Below are positions 51,922 through 61,428 of a DNA stretch of 64,000 nt, one piece after another; the stretch's first letter is position 1; every line of letters starts with the position of its first letter. A model generated the notes under the pieces. The model did not search any database and had not been told where the DNA came from. It worked only from the letters and a program-made list of their open reading frames with translations. The DNA is from Cryobacterium melibiosiphilum (lineage in GTDB: Bacteria; Actinomycetota; Actinomycetes; Actinomycetales; Microbacteriaceae). Location: NCBI RefSeq assembly GCF_003602235.1, contig NZ_QZVS01000078.1, forward strand, positions 1-64,000, written 5' to 3'. A program made the translations under genes and the position numbers.

Positions 51922-52730
51922 GCCACACCACCAGTTCCGCCTCCCCCACGTCGAGTGCACCTCCGATCCTGGAAGTGCGCGACATCGGCAAGAGTTACGG
52001 AGCCATCCGCGCCCTGCACACCGTGTCCGCCTCCGTCGGCGTCGGCGAGGTGCTCTGCGTGCTCGGCGACAACGGCGCCGGCAAGTCGACGTTCATCAAG
52101 ATCCTCGCCGGGGCGCACGCCCACACCGAGGGTGAGCTGCTCTCCTACGGGCAGTCGCTCACCTTCACGAGTCCGCGACACGCGCTGGATCTCGGCATCG
52201 CCACGGTCTATCAGGACCTCGCGGTCGTGCCCCTGATGCCGGTGTGGCGCAACTTCTTTCTGGGCTCCGAGATCACGACGGGGTTCGGCCCGTTCAGATT
52301 TCTCGACGTGAAAGGTATGCGCGACATCACGAAGGCGGAGCTGGGCAAGATGGGCATCGACCTGCGCGACGTCGACCAGCCCATCGGCACCCTGTCCGGC
52401 GGTGAGCGGCAGTCGGTGGCCATCGCCCGCGCCGTGTATTTCGGCGCCAAGGTGGTCATTCTCGACGAACCCACTGCGGCGCTCGGCGTGAAGCAGTCCG
52501 GGGTCGTGCTCAAATACATCGCCCAGGCGAGGGACCGCGGCCTTGGGGTGGTGTTCATCACCCACAACCCGCACCACGCCTACCCGGTGGGCGACCGATT
52601 CCTGCTGCTCAAACGCGGCACCAGCATCGGCTCATTCGTGAAGAGCGAAATCAGCATCGAAGAGATGACCGGCTTGATGGCCGGCGGCGCCGAGCTCGCC
52701 TCGCTCGCCCACGAGCTGCAACGCCGCTAG
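51918..52730 (+). CDS. Sugar ABC transporter ATP-binding protein (single-domain CUT2)
   Basis: This 270-residue ATPase has Walker [11 protein letters not shown] near residue 55, [20 protein letters not shown] (typical of FrcA-like CUT2 ATPases), LSGGERQ and Walker [13 protein letters not shown]. It has one nucleotide domain; most CUT2 ATPases have two, so a homodimer is expected. ATG 51918 overlaps the permease stop. It is the last gene of the operon. Confidence 0.9.
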   Translation: MSHTTSSASPTSSAPPILEVRDIGKSYGAIRALHTVSASVGVGEVLCVLGDNGAGKSTFIKILAGAHAHTEGELLSYGQSLTFTSPRHALDLGIATVYQDLAVVPLMPVWRNFFLGSEITTGFGPFRFLDVKGMRDITKAELGKMGIDLRDVDQPIGTLSGGERQSVAIARAVYFGAKVVILDEPTAALGVKQSGVVLKYIAQARDRGLGVVFITHNPHHAYPVGDRFLLLKRGTSIGSFVKSEISIEEMTGLMAGGAELASLAHELQRR

Positions 52731-52756
52731 TCCCGCGACCACCGCCGCCGGGGTTG

Positions 52757-54700
52757 CTAAACGGGCTGCGGCCCGCTGTCACGAACCGAATCGTCGGACG
52801 CGGCGACGGATGCGGCAGCCACGGCGGCCACGGCCGCCACGACAACGACGACCGCGGTGACGGCGGCCTCGGCGAGGGTGGCCTCGGCGAGGGTGGCCTC
52901 GGCGAGGGTGGCCTCGGCGCTCGTCGGATCGGTGCTCGTGGGATCGGCGCTGCTGGGGTCGGCGCTGGTGGCCTCGGCGCTGGTGGGGTCGGCGCTGCTG
53001 GGGTCGGGGCTGGCGGCGACCGAGACAGCGGTGCTGGGAGCCGCAAAGACCTGGTCGCGGCCGCCATGTTTAGCCTCGTAGAGGGCGGCATCCGCTCGCG
53101 CCAGCCAGGCCGACACGGTCTCGTCGGGTTCCAGCGCGGCGACGCCCACGCTGACCGTGCACACCAGCCCCGGTGCGACGCTCGCCCAGGAGTGGGCGCG
53201 CACCAGGGCGAGGAGGCGCTCGCAGGCCAGCTGCGCGGCATCCAGCCCGGTATCGGAGAACACGAGCAGAAATTCCTCGCCGCCGACCCGCACGGCGAGG
53301 TCGGTGCCGCGAATGATGGTGCGCAGCATCTCGGCCATGATGGTGAGCACCTCGTCGCCCGCGCCGTGGCCGAAGCGGTCGTTCACCCGTTTGAAGTGGT
53401 CGAAATCGATCATCGCCGCGCAGAGCGGGCGCCCCTCGGTCTGGGCGAGTCCGACCATCCACGGCAGTTCCCGGTCGAGGGCCCGGCGATTCGCCAGGAG
53501 GGTCAGCGGATCGGTGTGGGCCTGACTATCGAGTTCCTCGGCGCGCACCCGGGCCATGCTGGCTTCCAGCTGCGAGCGTTGCAGCTCGTGGCGGGCGTGC
53601 TCCATTTCGATGGTGTTGATCAGCATCTGCGACTGCAGCCCGGCCGTCTGCACGGTCATTCGCAGCGTCACCTCGTGCAGCTGCTCGTGGTGTTCGAGCG
53701 CCCGATCGAACCGGCCGCCGGCCTTGTGCATCTCGAAGAGGGAGCGGTGCAGTTTGGCGAGCAGCTTGGGTTCTTCGGCGATATCGGGATCGGTGAGTTG
53801 GGCTTCCATCATCGCGGTCGCCTCGTTCACGTGGCCCGCAGCGCGCGCGAGTTCGGCGAACTGAGCGTCGATGTCGATCTCGAGGCTGCGATAGCCGTGC
53901 AGCCGGCTGAGGGCCTTGCCCTGTCGACCGTGCTCCTGGGCTTCCGCGTGCTGTCCGAGTCGAATCAGGATGTTCACGAGGTTCGTATGGGCAAGCGCCT
54001 CGTTGAAGGGGTTGCTCTGCATCTGCGCGAGCGTCGCGGCCTGGCGCATCAGCGTCAGGGCTTGGGTCAGCGGATGCGTCGCCTCCTCGCCCTGCGCCAT
54101 CAGCGCCTGCGCCGACACCAGATAGGTGTCACCCAGATTGTTCAGGGCGACGAAATTGATCTCCGGATCGTGCAGCCCCTGCGCCACCACCAGCGCCTGG
54201 GTTCCGAGGTCTACGGCCCGCTCCACATCATCCATCGCCCCGTGCACGAGAGACGACCGGCTGAGGGCCCAGAACTCGGCGAGGGGACTGGCGCAGGCGC
54301 GCGCCGCGCTGAGCGCGCCGAGCACATGACGCAGGGCCGTCTCGTTGAGGGAGGTGTCGGTGAAAGCCAGCGCGAGGGTGCAGTGCACGTCGGACTGCGC
54401 GAGCCGATCGTCGTGCTCCGTGAAATATTCCAGAGCGAGCAGGCCGTGCCGCACGCAGGCCGGGTAGTCGCCGAGCCGCAAGCGGTGCAGGCTGAGCAGT
54501 GTGCGGGCCTGCGCTCGGTGCAGCGCCGTCGCGGTCGGCTCGGCCAGGGCCCGTTCGGCCTGTTCGGCACCCAGCCGATGCTGCCCGTTGCCGCGGGAGA
54601 GCCGGCTGCTGTCGAGCATCTCGTCGATGCCCACCGCCCGGTTCGGTGCCGTGTCGTCGCCGACCAGGCCCTTGCCGACACCAGCGTCCGGTTCGATCAT
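52757..54700 (-). CDS. Diguanylate cyclase with N-terminal TPR region and repetitive tail
   Basis: This 647-residue cytosolic protein has an N-terminal helical TPR-like region (about residues 30-370) with no membrane segment, and a GGDEF domain at about 400-565. The active-site motif is GGEEF (473-477), and RGTD five residues before it is the inhibitory I-site. DFDHFKRVNDRFGHGAGDEV is also typical. It should make cyclic di-GMP and be product-inhibited. Residues after about 570 are a low-complexity pentapeptide repeat encoded by a 15-bp DNA repeat, followed by an Ala/Val-rich stretch. The role of the tail is unknown. Confidence 0.85.
   Translation of the reverse strand: MIEPDAGVGKGLVGDDTAPNRAVGIDEMLDSSRLSRGNGQHRLGAEQAERALAEPTATALHRAQARTLLSLHRLRLGDYPACVRHGLLALEYFTEHDDRLAQSDVHCTLALAFTDTSLNETALRHVLGALSAARACASPLAEFWALSRSSLVHGAMDDVERAVDLGTQALVVAQGLHDPEINFVALNNLGDTYLVSAQALMAQGEEATHPLTQALTLMRQAATLAQMQSNPFNEALAHTNLVNILIRLGQHAEAQEHGRQGKALSRLHGYRSLEIDIDAQFAELARAAGHVNEATAMMEAQLTDPDIAEEPKLLAKLHRSLFEMHKAGGRFDRALEHHEQLHEVTLRMTVQTAGLQSQMLINTIEMEHARHELQRSQLEASMARVRAEELDSQAHTDPLTLLANRRALDRELPWMVGLAQTEGRPLCAAMIDFDHFKRVNDRFGHGAGDEVLTIMAEMLRTIIRGTDLAVRVGGEEFLLVFSDTGLDAAQLACERLLALVRAHSWASVAPGLVCTVSVGVAALEPDETVSAWLARADAALYEAKHGGRDQVFAAPSTAVSVAASPDPSSADPTSAEATSADPSSADPTSTDPTSAEATLAEATLAEATLAEAAVTAVVVVVAAVAAVAAASVAASDDSVRDSGPQPV
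52862..53011. repeat. 15-bp coding minisatellite in the diguanylate cyclase gene
   Basis: Ten 15-bp units run without interruption. The first four are nearly identical (GGTGGCCTCGGCGAG type) and the next six are variants such as GCTGGGGTCGGCGCT. On the minus strand they encode five-residue units such as LAEAT, SADPT and SAEAT. Confidence 0.9.
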
Positions 54701-54785
54701 GTGCAGCTCCCCCGGCTGATCGCGAGACGCCAGCTCAGCAGCCCTGAAAACATCTTAGGCACCGACGCGAACGAAAACAGGACCT

Positions 54786-54810
54786 GTGGCACTGTTTTTT
54801 GCAGCGCCAC
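54786..54810. other. Hairpin upstream of the diguanylate cyclase gene
   Basis: GTGGCACTG and CAGCGCCAC pair over nine positions with one mismatch around a T-rich loop, about 90 bp before the cyclase start. It could be an operator or the terminator of the PucR gene's antisense side; I cannot decide. Confidence 0.3.
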
Positions 54811-54847
54811 ACACTGTCGTGCGCCACCACACAGCGGAGGTCGTGTT

Positions 54848-56056
54848 CTACAGCCGCGGCCGGCCGGCCCAGCGCTCGGCTTTGAGGGCGAGGTGCAGTT
54901 CGAGGCGCGCCTGGCCGCCGAGCGGGTCCACCCCGATCAGTGAACGGATGCGTCCCAACCGGTTGTAGATGCTGGTGCGATGCAGGTGCAGCTGCTCGGC
55001 GACATCCGCCACCGAACCGTCCTTGTCGTACAGCAGCTCCAGCACGGGCAGCAGTTCCCCGTTGCGGTCGAGCTCGCGCAGTTCGGAGTAGAGCGTGGAC
55101 TCCCCCGGAGACACGTCGCGCCCGTCGACGGCCAGAAACTGGTAGACGCCGATGCCGCGGAACGAGACGAGCGCGCCGAGCTGGGCATCCACCCAGCCGG
55201 CCTGCACGGCGCTGCGCGCCTCGGCATAGGCGCCCGGAAGCCGGCGCAGGTCGGAGAACGGCTCGCTCAGGCCGAGCAGGGCGGGAGAAGCGGCCTGGCC
55301 GCCGCGCCGCGAGACCTCGAGCCCGAAACGGCGCAGGATCTCGGATTCGTCGACCCCGTCGATCGCGTCCTGCAGCAGCAGAACGGCGTGCGTCTCGGTG
55401 CCGGCGGAGAACAGCACGGCATTGATGCCGAGCGTCGCGTGCAGTGCGGACAACCGCTGCAGCAGGCTGCTCTCGGCGGGGTTACGGGTCGCGGTATCAC
55501 CGCGTTCGAGCAGCGTCGCCAGCCGCCAGGGGCCGCGGCCGTGCACCCCGGGCCAGCCGCCGACGGCCACGACGGCATCACGGTCGCCGAAACACGCGGC
55601 GAGAAACTGCGTTTCGCGCACGCGCCGCCCGTCGGAGTCCGCGCTCGTACGGTTCAACAGCATCTCGGCGAGGGAGTCCATCTCGGGGCGCACGACCCGC
55701 AGCTCGGCCAGGATGGCGCCCGGCTCGAGCTCATCGTCGAGCTGCAACACCCAGAGGTACCCCACGCGAAATCCGCGGGCGAGCAGCGGCACGCAGACTC
55801 GGCCGAGCATACCGAGCCCGGCGTTGGCCGGAACCGGCACGGGCTTGACGGCGGTCGCGATGCCGTGGCTGAGCTGCCAGGTGCTGACATCCGGCGGAAC
55901 CAGCTTGCTCAGCAGAAAATTCGTGCGCACCCGGTCGGCCGTGGCCTGGTGCGCGCTGTACGCCAGGAGTCCACCGTCGAGGTCTTCGAGGGAGAGGGCG
56001 CGGCCGAGGTGCGCGGCAATGATGGCGACCGCCTGGTCGATGTCGGCCGCTTTCAT
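54848..56056 (-). CDS. PucR/CdaR-family transcriptional regulator
   Basis: This 402-residue protein has a C-terminal PucR helix-turn-helix (SVADVAEQLHLHRTSIYNRL, then GRIRSLIGVDPL) and a GGDEF-like CdaR middle part. The N-terminal region looks like a sensory domain. It is divergent from alanine dehydrogenase. In Bacillus the PucR-family protein AdeR activates ald, so the same role is likely here. Confidence 0.85.
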   Translation of the reverse strand: MKAADIDQAVAIIAAHLGRALSLEDLDGGLLAYSAHQATADRVRTNFLLSKLVPPDVSTWQLSHGIATAVKPVPVPANAGLGMLGRVCVPLLARGFRVGYLWVLQLDDELEPGAILAELRVVRPEMDSLAEMLLNRTSADSDGRRVRETQFLAACFGDRDAVVAVGGWPGVHGRGPWRLATLLERGDTATRNPAESSLLQRLSALHATLGINAVLFSAGTETHAVLLLQDAIDGVDESEILRRFGLEVSRRGGQAASPALLGLSEPFSDLRRLPGAYAEARSAVQAGWVDAQLGALVSFRGIGVYQFLAVDGRDVSPGESTLYSELRELDRNGELLPVLELLYDKDGSVADVAEQLHLHRTSIYNRLGRIRSLIGVDPLGGQARLELHLALKAERWAGRPRL

Positions 56057-56372
56057 AGGCCAATCCTACGGAACGCTCGCCGGGCCACTTCAACGGAAGG
56101 CGACAATCGACGCACGTTGGCGCTACAGATGTCGAGTCGGCCGGGCGTCCACAATGAACGCCGCGACTCGGCCGAACACCGGCCAGCGCGGAAAAACCCC
56201 CGGGAAAGCGGCAATTCGGGGGCCCTCGTGTGGGCGGGGGATCGCCGGAAGCGAGTTATGACATCCGTCGCCGACGTGGTCAGGGCCCGGCTGCAGGAAA
56301 ATCCCGGGCCTATCGTTTCAACGCCGACCAATGTCGATCGGCGCCGCGCCCACAACGAGCCAGGAGTTACCC
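56057..56372. other. Divergent spacer between the PucR gene and ald
   Basis: This 316-bp stretch holds no gene I can support. A short frame from ATG 56257 runs into the ald start and is out of frame with it. Promoters for both genes and the activator site should be here, but I see no strong symmetric motif. Confidence 0.5.
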
Positions 56373-57512
56373 ATGATCATTGGTGTCCCCACCGAAGTTA
56401 AGAACAACGAGTTCCGCGTGGCCATCACCGCCGCCGGGGTACACGAAGCGAAGCTTCACGGCCACACCGTGCTCGTGCAGGCCGGAGCCGGAGTCGCCTC
56501 GGGCTTCAGCGATGCCGACTACACCGCAGCCGGCGCCGACATCATCGACACCGCCGCCGCGGTCTGGGCCGGCGCCGACATGGTGCTCAAGGTGAAAGAG
56601 CCGATCGAGACCGAGTACGTGTACTTTCGCCGGGGCCTGATCCTCTTCACCTACCTGCACCTCGCCGCCGAGCCCGAGCTCGCCACCGCGCTGCTCGAGT
56701 CGGGCGTCACCGCCATCGCCTACGAGACCGTGCAGAAGGCCGACCGTTCGCTGCCGCTGCTCGCCCCGATGAGCGAGGTCGCCGGCCGCCTGGCCGTTCA
56801 GGTCGGCGCCGCGTCGATGACCCGCCCGGGCGGCGGCCCCGGCATCCTGATGGGTGGCGTTCCCGGCGTGCGCGCCGCGAAGGTCACCGTGATCGGCGCC
56901 GGCGTCGCTGGCTCCAACGCCGCCGCGCTGGCCATCGGCATGGGCGCGGACGTCACCATCCTCGACATCAACATCGACCGCCTGCGCGAACTCGACGCCC
57001 AGTACGCCGGACGACTGAAGACCATTGCCAGCAACGCCTACGAGATCGACCGTGCCGTGATCGAGGCCGACCTCGTGGTCGGTTCCGTGCTGATCCCGGG
57101 CGCCAAGGCCCCCAAGCTCGTCACCAACGAGCTCGTCTCGCGCATGAAGCCGGGCAGCGTGCTCGTGGACATCGCCGTCGACCAGGGCGGCTGCTTCGAA
57201 GGCACCCATGCCACCACCCACGAAGACCCCACCTTCGCGGTGCACGGCTCGATCTTCTACTGCGTCGCCAACATGCCCGGCGCCGTTCCGCAGACCTCGA
57301 CGCTCGCGCTGACCAACGTCACCCTGCCGTACGCGATCTCGATCGCCGACCGCGGCGTGCGCGCCGCATTCGAGCGCGACGCGGCCCTCGCCGGCGGCCT
57401 GAACATCGCCGCCGGCCAGATCGCGAACCGCTCGGTGAGCATCGCGCTCGACCTGCCGCTCGCGAGCTGGACCGACCTCGTCACCGACACCCCGGCGCTC
57501 GTCACCGCCTAA
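56373..57512 (+). CDS. ald: Alanine dehydrogenase
   Basis: This 379-residue enzyme converts L-alanine and NAD to pyruvate, ammonium and NADH. Conserved residues include [20 protein letters not shown] at the start, the catalytic-type K75 in KVKEP, H96 in YLHLAAEPE, and the NAD site [12 protein letters not shown]. The ATG at 56373 has AGGAG upstream. It is followed by a terminator and then a CycA-type permease, linking it to alanine use. Confidence 0.95.
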   Translation: MIIGVPTEVKNNEFRVAITAAGVHEAKLHGHTVLVQAGAGVASGFSDADYTAAGADIIDTAAAVWAGADMVLKVKEPIETEYVYFRRGLILFTYLHLAAEPELATALLESGVTAIAYETVQKADRSLPLLAPMSEVAGRLAVQVGAASMTRPGGGPGILMGGVPGVRAAKVTVIGAGVAGSNAAALAIGMGADVTILDINIDRLRELDAQYAGRLKTIASNAYEIDRAVIEADLVVGSVLIPGAKAPKLVTNELVSRMKPGSVLVDIAVDQGGCFEGTHATTHEDPTFAVHGSIFYCVANMPGAVPQTSTLALTNVTLPYAISIADRGVRAAFERDAALAGGLNIAAGQIANRSVSIALDLPLASWTDLVTDTPALVTA

Positions 57513-57528
57513 CACCCCGCAGACGGAT

Positions 57529-57560
57529 GCCGCGGGGCCGGCACACACCGGCCCCGCGGC
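57529..57560 (+). terminator. Terminator of ald
   Basis: A perfect 13-bp GC stem (GCCGCGGGGCCGG and complement) with a CACACA loop lies 16 bp after the ald stop, followed by CCTT. Confidence 0.75.
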
Positions 57561-57639
57561 CCTTCGACGACCCGATTTGCGCCCACCGGGCGCGGATCGA
57601 AATGATTGAGTCACCACAAACTTTGGGGGAAGAAGAGTT

Positions 57640-59151
57640 ATGTCTAAAGTGACGTCGCCGGCCGGGCGACCCGGGGCATCCGTCGCCCGTTCGTCGGGCA
57701 GCATCCTGCCGAGCTCGGAGCAGCCGCACCTCGCCCGATCGCTGTCGAATCGGCACATCCAGCTGATCGCGATCGGCGGAGCCATTGGAACGGGCCTGTT
57801 CATGGGCTCGGGCAAGACCATCTCGCTCGCCGGGCCCTCGGTGATCTTCGTCTATATGATCATCGGCTTCATGCTCTTCTTCGTGATGCGCGCGATGGGC
57901 GAACTGCTGCTGAGCAACCTCGCGTACAAGTCGTTCAGCGACTTCGCCGGCGACCTGCTCGGCCCGTGGGCCGCGTTCTTCACCAGCTGGACCTACTGGC
58001 TGTGCTGGATCGTGACCGGCATCGCCGAACTGATCGCCATCGCGATCTACGTGGGCTATTGGTGGCCCGACCTGCCGCTGTGGATTCCGGCGCTGATCGC
58101 GATCGGAGTGCTGCTGCTGCTCAACCTGTCGACCGTGAAGGCCTTCGGCGAGACCGAGTTCTGGTTCGCCCTGATCAAGATCGTGGCGATCGTGGCGCTC
58201 ATCGTGGTGGGCCTGGTCATGGTCGCCACCCGATTCGAGGCGCCGGGCGGCACCACCGCGAGCTTCAGCAACCTCTGGAACGACGGCGGCATGTTCCCGA
58301 CCGGGCCGATGGGCTTCGTCGCGGGCTTCCAGATCGCCGTGTTCGCCTTTGTCGGCCTCGAACTCGTGGGCACGACCGCCGCGGAGGCCAAGGACCCCGA
58401 GAAGAACCTGCCCAAGGCGATCAACTCGATCCCTCTGCGCATCATGCTCTTCTACGTTCTCGCCCTGATCATGATCATGACCGTCACCCCGTGGCGCGAG
58501 GTCACGGCCGATGTCAGCCCCTTCGTGGCCATGTTCACGCTGGCCGGGCTCGGCATCGCCGCGTCTGTGATCAACTTCGTGGTGCTCACGAGCGCGGCAT
58601 CGTCGGCGAACTCTGGCCTGTATTCCACGTCACGGATGCAGTACGGCCTGGCCGGCGAGGGTGACGCCCCGCGCCGCTTCGGCCGGCTGACCCGCCGCAA
58701 GGTGCCCGCGAACGCGCTGTTGTTCTCGTGCATGTTCCTGGCCACGAGTGCCCTGCTGCTCTACGCGAACAAGTCGATCATCGAGGTGTTCACGGTCGTG
58801 ACCACGATGTCGGCGGTGCTGTTCATGTTCGTCTGGACGATCATCCTCACGAGCTACCTCGCCTATCGTCGCCGCCGCCCGCAGCTGCACGCCGCCTCGA
58901 AGTTCAGGATGCCCGGCGGCGTCTGGATGTGCTGGGTCGTGCTCGGGTTCTTCGGTTTTCTGATCTGGGCGCTCACCCAAAAGGCGGACACCCTCGAGGC
59001 CCTGCTGATGGTGCCGGTGTGGTTCGTCATTCTCGGGAGCGCGTGGGCGATCATCCGTCGTCGCCCGGAGCACCGAGCGCGCCAGTCGCTGCACGAGGCC
59101 GCGGTGCGCATCGACGCCGTGGCCGCAGCCGAGTGGGCCGCCACCCGCTGA
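57640..59151 (+). CDS. cycA: Amino acid permease, CycA-like (D-serine/D-alanine/glycine transporter)
   Basis: This 503-residue APC-superfamily transporter has about 12 membrane segments, with [20 protein letters not shown] (the substrate-site GxIGTGLF loop), [20 protein letters not shown] and [20 protein letters not shown]. CycA proteins import D-alanine, D-serine, glycine and L-alanine with protons. GGAAGAAG precedes the ATG. Its position after ald and the presence of alr in the window support an alanine substrate. Confidence 0.87.
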   Translation: MSKVTSPAGRPGASVARSSGSILPSSEQPHLARSLSNRHIQLIAIGGAIGTGLFMGSGKTISLAGPSVIFVYMIIGFMLFFVMRAMGELLLSNLAYKSFSDFAGDLLGPWAAFFTSWTYWLCWIVTGIAELIAIAIYVGYWWPDLPLWIPALIAIGVLLLLNLSTVKAFGETEFWFALIKIVAIVALIVVGLVMVATRFEAPGGTTASFSNLWNDGGMFPTGPMGFVAGFQIAVFAFVGLELVGTTAAEAKDPEKNLPKAINSIPLRIMLFYVLALIMIMTVTPWREVTADVSPFVAMFTLAGLGIAASVINFVVLTSAASSANSGLYSTSRMQYGLAGEGDAPRRFGRLTRRKVPANALLFSCMFLATSALLLYANKSIIEVFTVVTTMSAVLFMFVWTIILTSYLAYRRRRPQLHAASKFRMPGGVWMCWVVLGFFGFLIWALTQKADTLEALLMVPVWFVILGSAWAIIRRRPEHRARQSLHEAAVRIDAVAAAEWAATR

Positions 59152-59165
59152 CCCGCTGGCCGGGG

Positions 59166-60830
59166 TTAGTCGCGCAGGGCGGCGCGGGCGAGCAGCACGG
59201 CGCCGGGCAGGCTCAGTTCGTCGGACTGGCCCCTGCCCGGCAGCAGCCTGCCCGTTCCGGCCCAGGACAGCACGTCGACGGTCTTCATCGCCTCGGCGTA
59301 CGCCGAGTCGTTGCCGTAGCGGCCGCCGCCGCCGATCTCCCAGCCCAGGATCGAGCTGAACTTGTCGAGGTCGGCGCGCATCTTCACGAAACCCGTCGCT
59401 TCGCCCGCCCCGACGACCATGAGCACCAGGAACGCGATCTCGCGACCGACCGGTGTGCGCTCCAGCGGGAGCCTCGCCGCGATGGCCTGCCACATCTTCT
59501 CGGGCGACTCGCGCGCGGAGCGCCCCAGCTTCGTGGGCACGAGAACACCACGCAGCTTGCGCGCGAGGCCCAGGGCGACGACCGCTTCACGCAGATCGCC
59601 CAGGTGATACACGGCGGACTCCCGATTGGCCGGTCGAAGCCAGGAGCGGTCGGGGTCGAGCTCCTTCATCAGCGTGCGCACGCGGGCGGGCGGCAGGAAG
59701 CCGGCCGCGGTGAGCGTGATCCCGTCGCCCAGATGCATCAGATAGCGACGGATGACCATGGTCGCCGTCTCGACGGCGTCGTGCGGGAGCTCCGCCTGCG
59801 GCACCATGGCGGCGCCGACGTAACCGGCGAAGAAGCGCTGGGCTTGCACCCCGACGTGCGTGAACATGGCACGCAGGGCCTCCCGGGGGATGCCGGACTG
59901 CACCATGGCCGCGGCGAACCAGGGTTCGGTGGTCTCAGCGTGATCGAGACCAGCAGCGTCGGGACCGTCCCAGTGGTTCGCGCCGGCCGGCCCGAGGTCG
60001 AGCCAGTCGAGGCCGGCGTCGGCGAGGTCGAGGCGGGCGAGCCCCCGGTTGATGGCGCCGAGGTCGATCTCGTCGACGAAGCCGCGCAGGTTCAGGGCCC
60101 GGATCGTCGGCAACCACTGCTCACGGTCGGGGTGCCCCGAGTGGGCGGCGACCGTGAGCAGGTGGTCGTAGCTGAACATGCCGCCGACATCTTCGGGCGG
60201 GCCGTTGCGGGCGCCGTCGAGGCAGCGCACCGCGGCATCCGGTGAATCCGGCTCGACCAGATCGAGGGTCAGGGTGTGGTCCCAGCCGTCGCCGAAATCG
60301 TAGGTGTAGTGCAGCAGATCGCCGGGCTCGGCGAGAAATTGGTCGAGGCGCAGGTCGCTTTCCATCACACCGACGTCGCCCTCGGCGAGCGCGAACGGGG
60401 TCAGGATGCCCTCGGTCTCGTAGCCGAGGGGGTCGCCCGCGGTCGTGAACTGGTGCAGGTGGGTATCTTCCCAGCCGATGGCGACCTGGATCACCTCGTG
60501 CAGCCGGTCGAGGCGGATGTCGCTCGGCAGGCTCAGCGAACGCCAGATCGGCGGGGCCGAGTCGTTGAGCCGGACGCGCACGCACAACCGGCGCGGTTCG
60601 CTCGGCGGGGTCAGCAGGGGCAGCGGATTCTTCTCGCGCACGGCGAAAAAGGACGCGGGCTCGGTCGGCCCGGTTGGCGGCGTGGGAATCTGGTCGCCCG
60701 CGTTCTGCGCGTGCAGGCGTTCCTTGGCGGCGAACAGGTCGATCACGTTGTCGACGGGCGGAGGCGCGCCCTGCGGGTCAGGCCGGAGCGGCAGGTCCAC
60801 TGGTGGCTTGGGCGTCCATTGCTCAGTCAT
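59166..60830 (-). CDS. Plasmid pRiA4b ORF-3-like domain protein
   Basis: This 554-residue protein contains a PRiA4_ORF3 domain at roughly residues 80-240: RVRLNDSAPPIWRSLSLPSD, WEDTHLHQFTTAG, DLLHYTYDFGDGWDHTL and a Cys/Gly-rich end (DGARNGPPEDVGG). The domain is widespread, sometimes carried by IS1096-type elements as a passenger, and its function is unknown. The remainder (300-554) is helical and unassigned. I chose ATG 60830 (MTEQWTPKPP). No transposase or inverted repeat flanks it, so it is not evidence for an insertion sequence. It is convergent with cycA, 14 bp apart. Confidence 0.8.
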   Translation of the reverse strand: MTEQWTPKPPVDLPLRPDPQGAPPPVDNVIDLFAAKERLHAQNAGDQIPTPPTGPTEPASFFAVREKNPLPLLTPPSEPRRLCVRVRLNDSAPPIWRSLSLPSDIRLDRLHEVIQVAIGWEDTHLHQFTTAGDPLGYETEGILTPFALAEGDVGVMESDLRLDQFLAEPGDLLHYTYDFGDGWDHTLTLDLVEPDSPDAAVRCLDGARNGPPEDVGGMFSYDHLLTVAAHSGHPDREQWLPTIRALNLRGFVDEIDLGAINRGLARLDLADAGLDWLDLGPAGANHWDGPDAAGLDHAETTEPWFAAAMVQSGIPREALRAMFTHVGVQAQRFFAGYVGAAMVPQAELPHDAVETATMVIRRYLMHLGDGITLTAAGFLPPARVRTLMKELDPDRSWLRPANRESAVYHLGDLREAVVALGLARKLRGVLVPTKLGRSARESPEKMWQAIAARLPLERTPVGREIAFLVLMVVGAGEATGFVKMRADLDKFSSILGWEIGGGGRYGNDSAYAEAMKTVDVLSWAGTGRLLPGRGQSDELSLPGAVLLARAALRD

Positions 60831-60911
60831 CCCGAGCCAGTGTACGGGGCCCCTGTGTAGAGCGCTCCGGTGGGCGCGTGCCACCGAGCGCGGGCGGGCT
60901 TAGTGTGAAGC

Positions 60912-61334
60912 ATGGGGAACTCACGGAGCGCCGGCACGACACGCACCACACCACCGCTGAACTTTCGGCTCACACTCGCCCTGACCGGGCTGGCCGTGAT
61001 CGCGACGGGACTCGCGGTGAACGCCGTCGTCACGGGCGTCACGGGCGATCTGCTGGGCGGTGCCCTCTACGCGGTGCTCGTGTGCCTGGCGGTCGCCTTC
61101 ATGGCTCCGCGGCGCCATCCGATCATGATCGGTGCGGTGGGATTCATGCTCTGCGCCCTCGTGGAGCTCTTTCAGCTCACGGGGATTCCGAGCGCGATCG
61201 CCGACGTCTTCGCGCAGGCAGCCTTGGTGCTCGGAACGACCTTCGTGCCGCTCGACTTCGCGGCCTATCTGGTGGGAGCAGGGTGTGCCGCGGCCGGGCT
61301 GGCCCTGAGCCGCGCGTCGCGCACCGCCAACTAG
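60912..61334 (+). CDS. DUF2809 family membrane protein
   Basis: This 140-residue protein has four hydrophobic segments and the DUF2809 pattern of ALYAVLVCLAVAFMAPRRHP, ALVELFQLTGIP and LGTTFVPLDFAAYLVG. The function of the family is unknown. It is divergent from the pRiA4b-type gene, with an 81-bp spacer. Confidence 0.75.
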   Translation: MGNSRSAGTTRTTPPLNFRLTLALTGLAVIATGLAVNAVVTGVTGDLLGGALYAVLVCLAVAFMAPRRHPIMIGAVGFMLCALVELFQLTGIPSAIADVFAQAALVLGTTFVPLDFAAYLVGAGCAAAGLALSRASRTAN

Positions 61335-61341
61335 CCTATTC

Positions 61342-61412
61342 CGGTCCAGCTAGCCCAGCACGGCCTGGTTGCCCAGCACGGTCCAGCTAGCCCAACACGG
61401 CCAGCTAGACCG
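61342..61412. repeat. Imperfect short repeats between convergent genes
   Basis: GGTCCAGCTAGCCCAGCACGG (61344-61364 region) recurs as GGTCCAGCTAGCCCAACACGG (61380-61400), with partial units GCCCAGCACGG and CCAGCTAGACCGG between and after. The block fills the space between the DUF2809 and NERD genes. GCTAGC palindromes recur in it. Confidence 0.65.
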
Positions 61413-61428
61413 GTGCGGTCCAGGCAAC

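Noticed and set aside
52754-54943. 729-codon plus-strand frame
   Set aside because: It is antisense to the GGDEF protein, and the Gly-Leu-Gly-Glu repeat in it is the mirror of the coding minisatellite.
56257-56401. Short frame before ald
   Set aside because: It overlaps the ald start out of frame; likely chance, although a leader peptide is not excluded.
59166-60830. Insertion sequence suggested by the pRiA4b ORF-3 domain
   Set aside because: The domain is often annotated as an IS1096 passenger, but no transposase, terminal inverted repeats or target duplication is visible around it.
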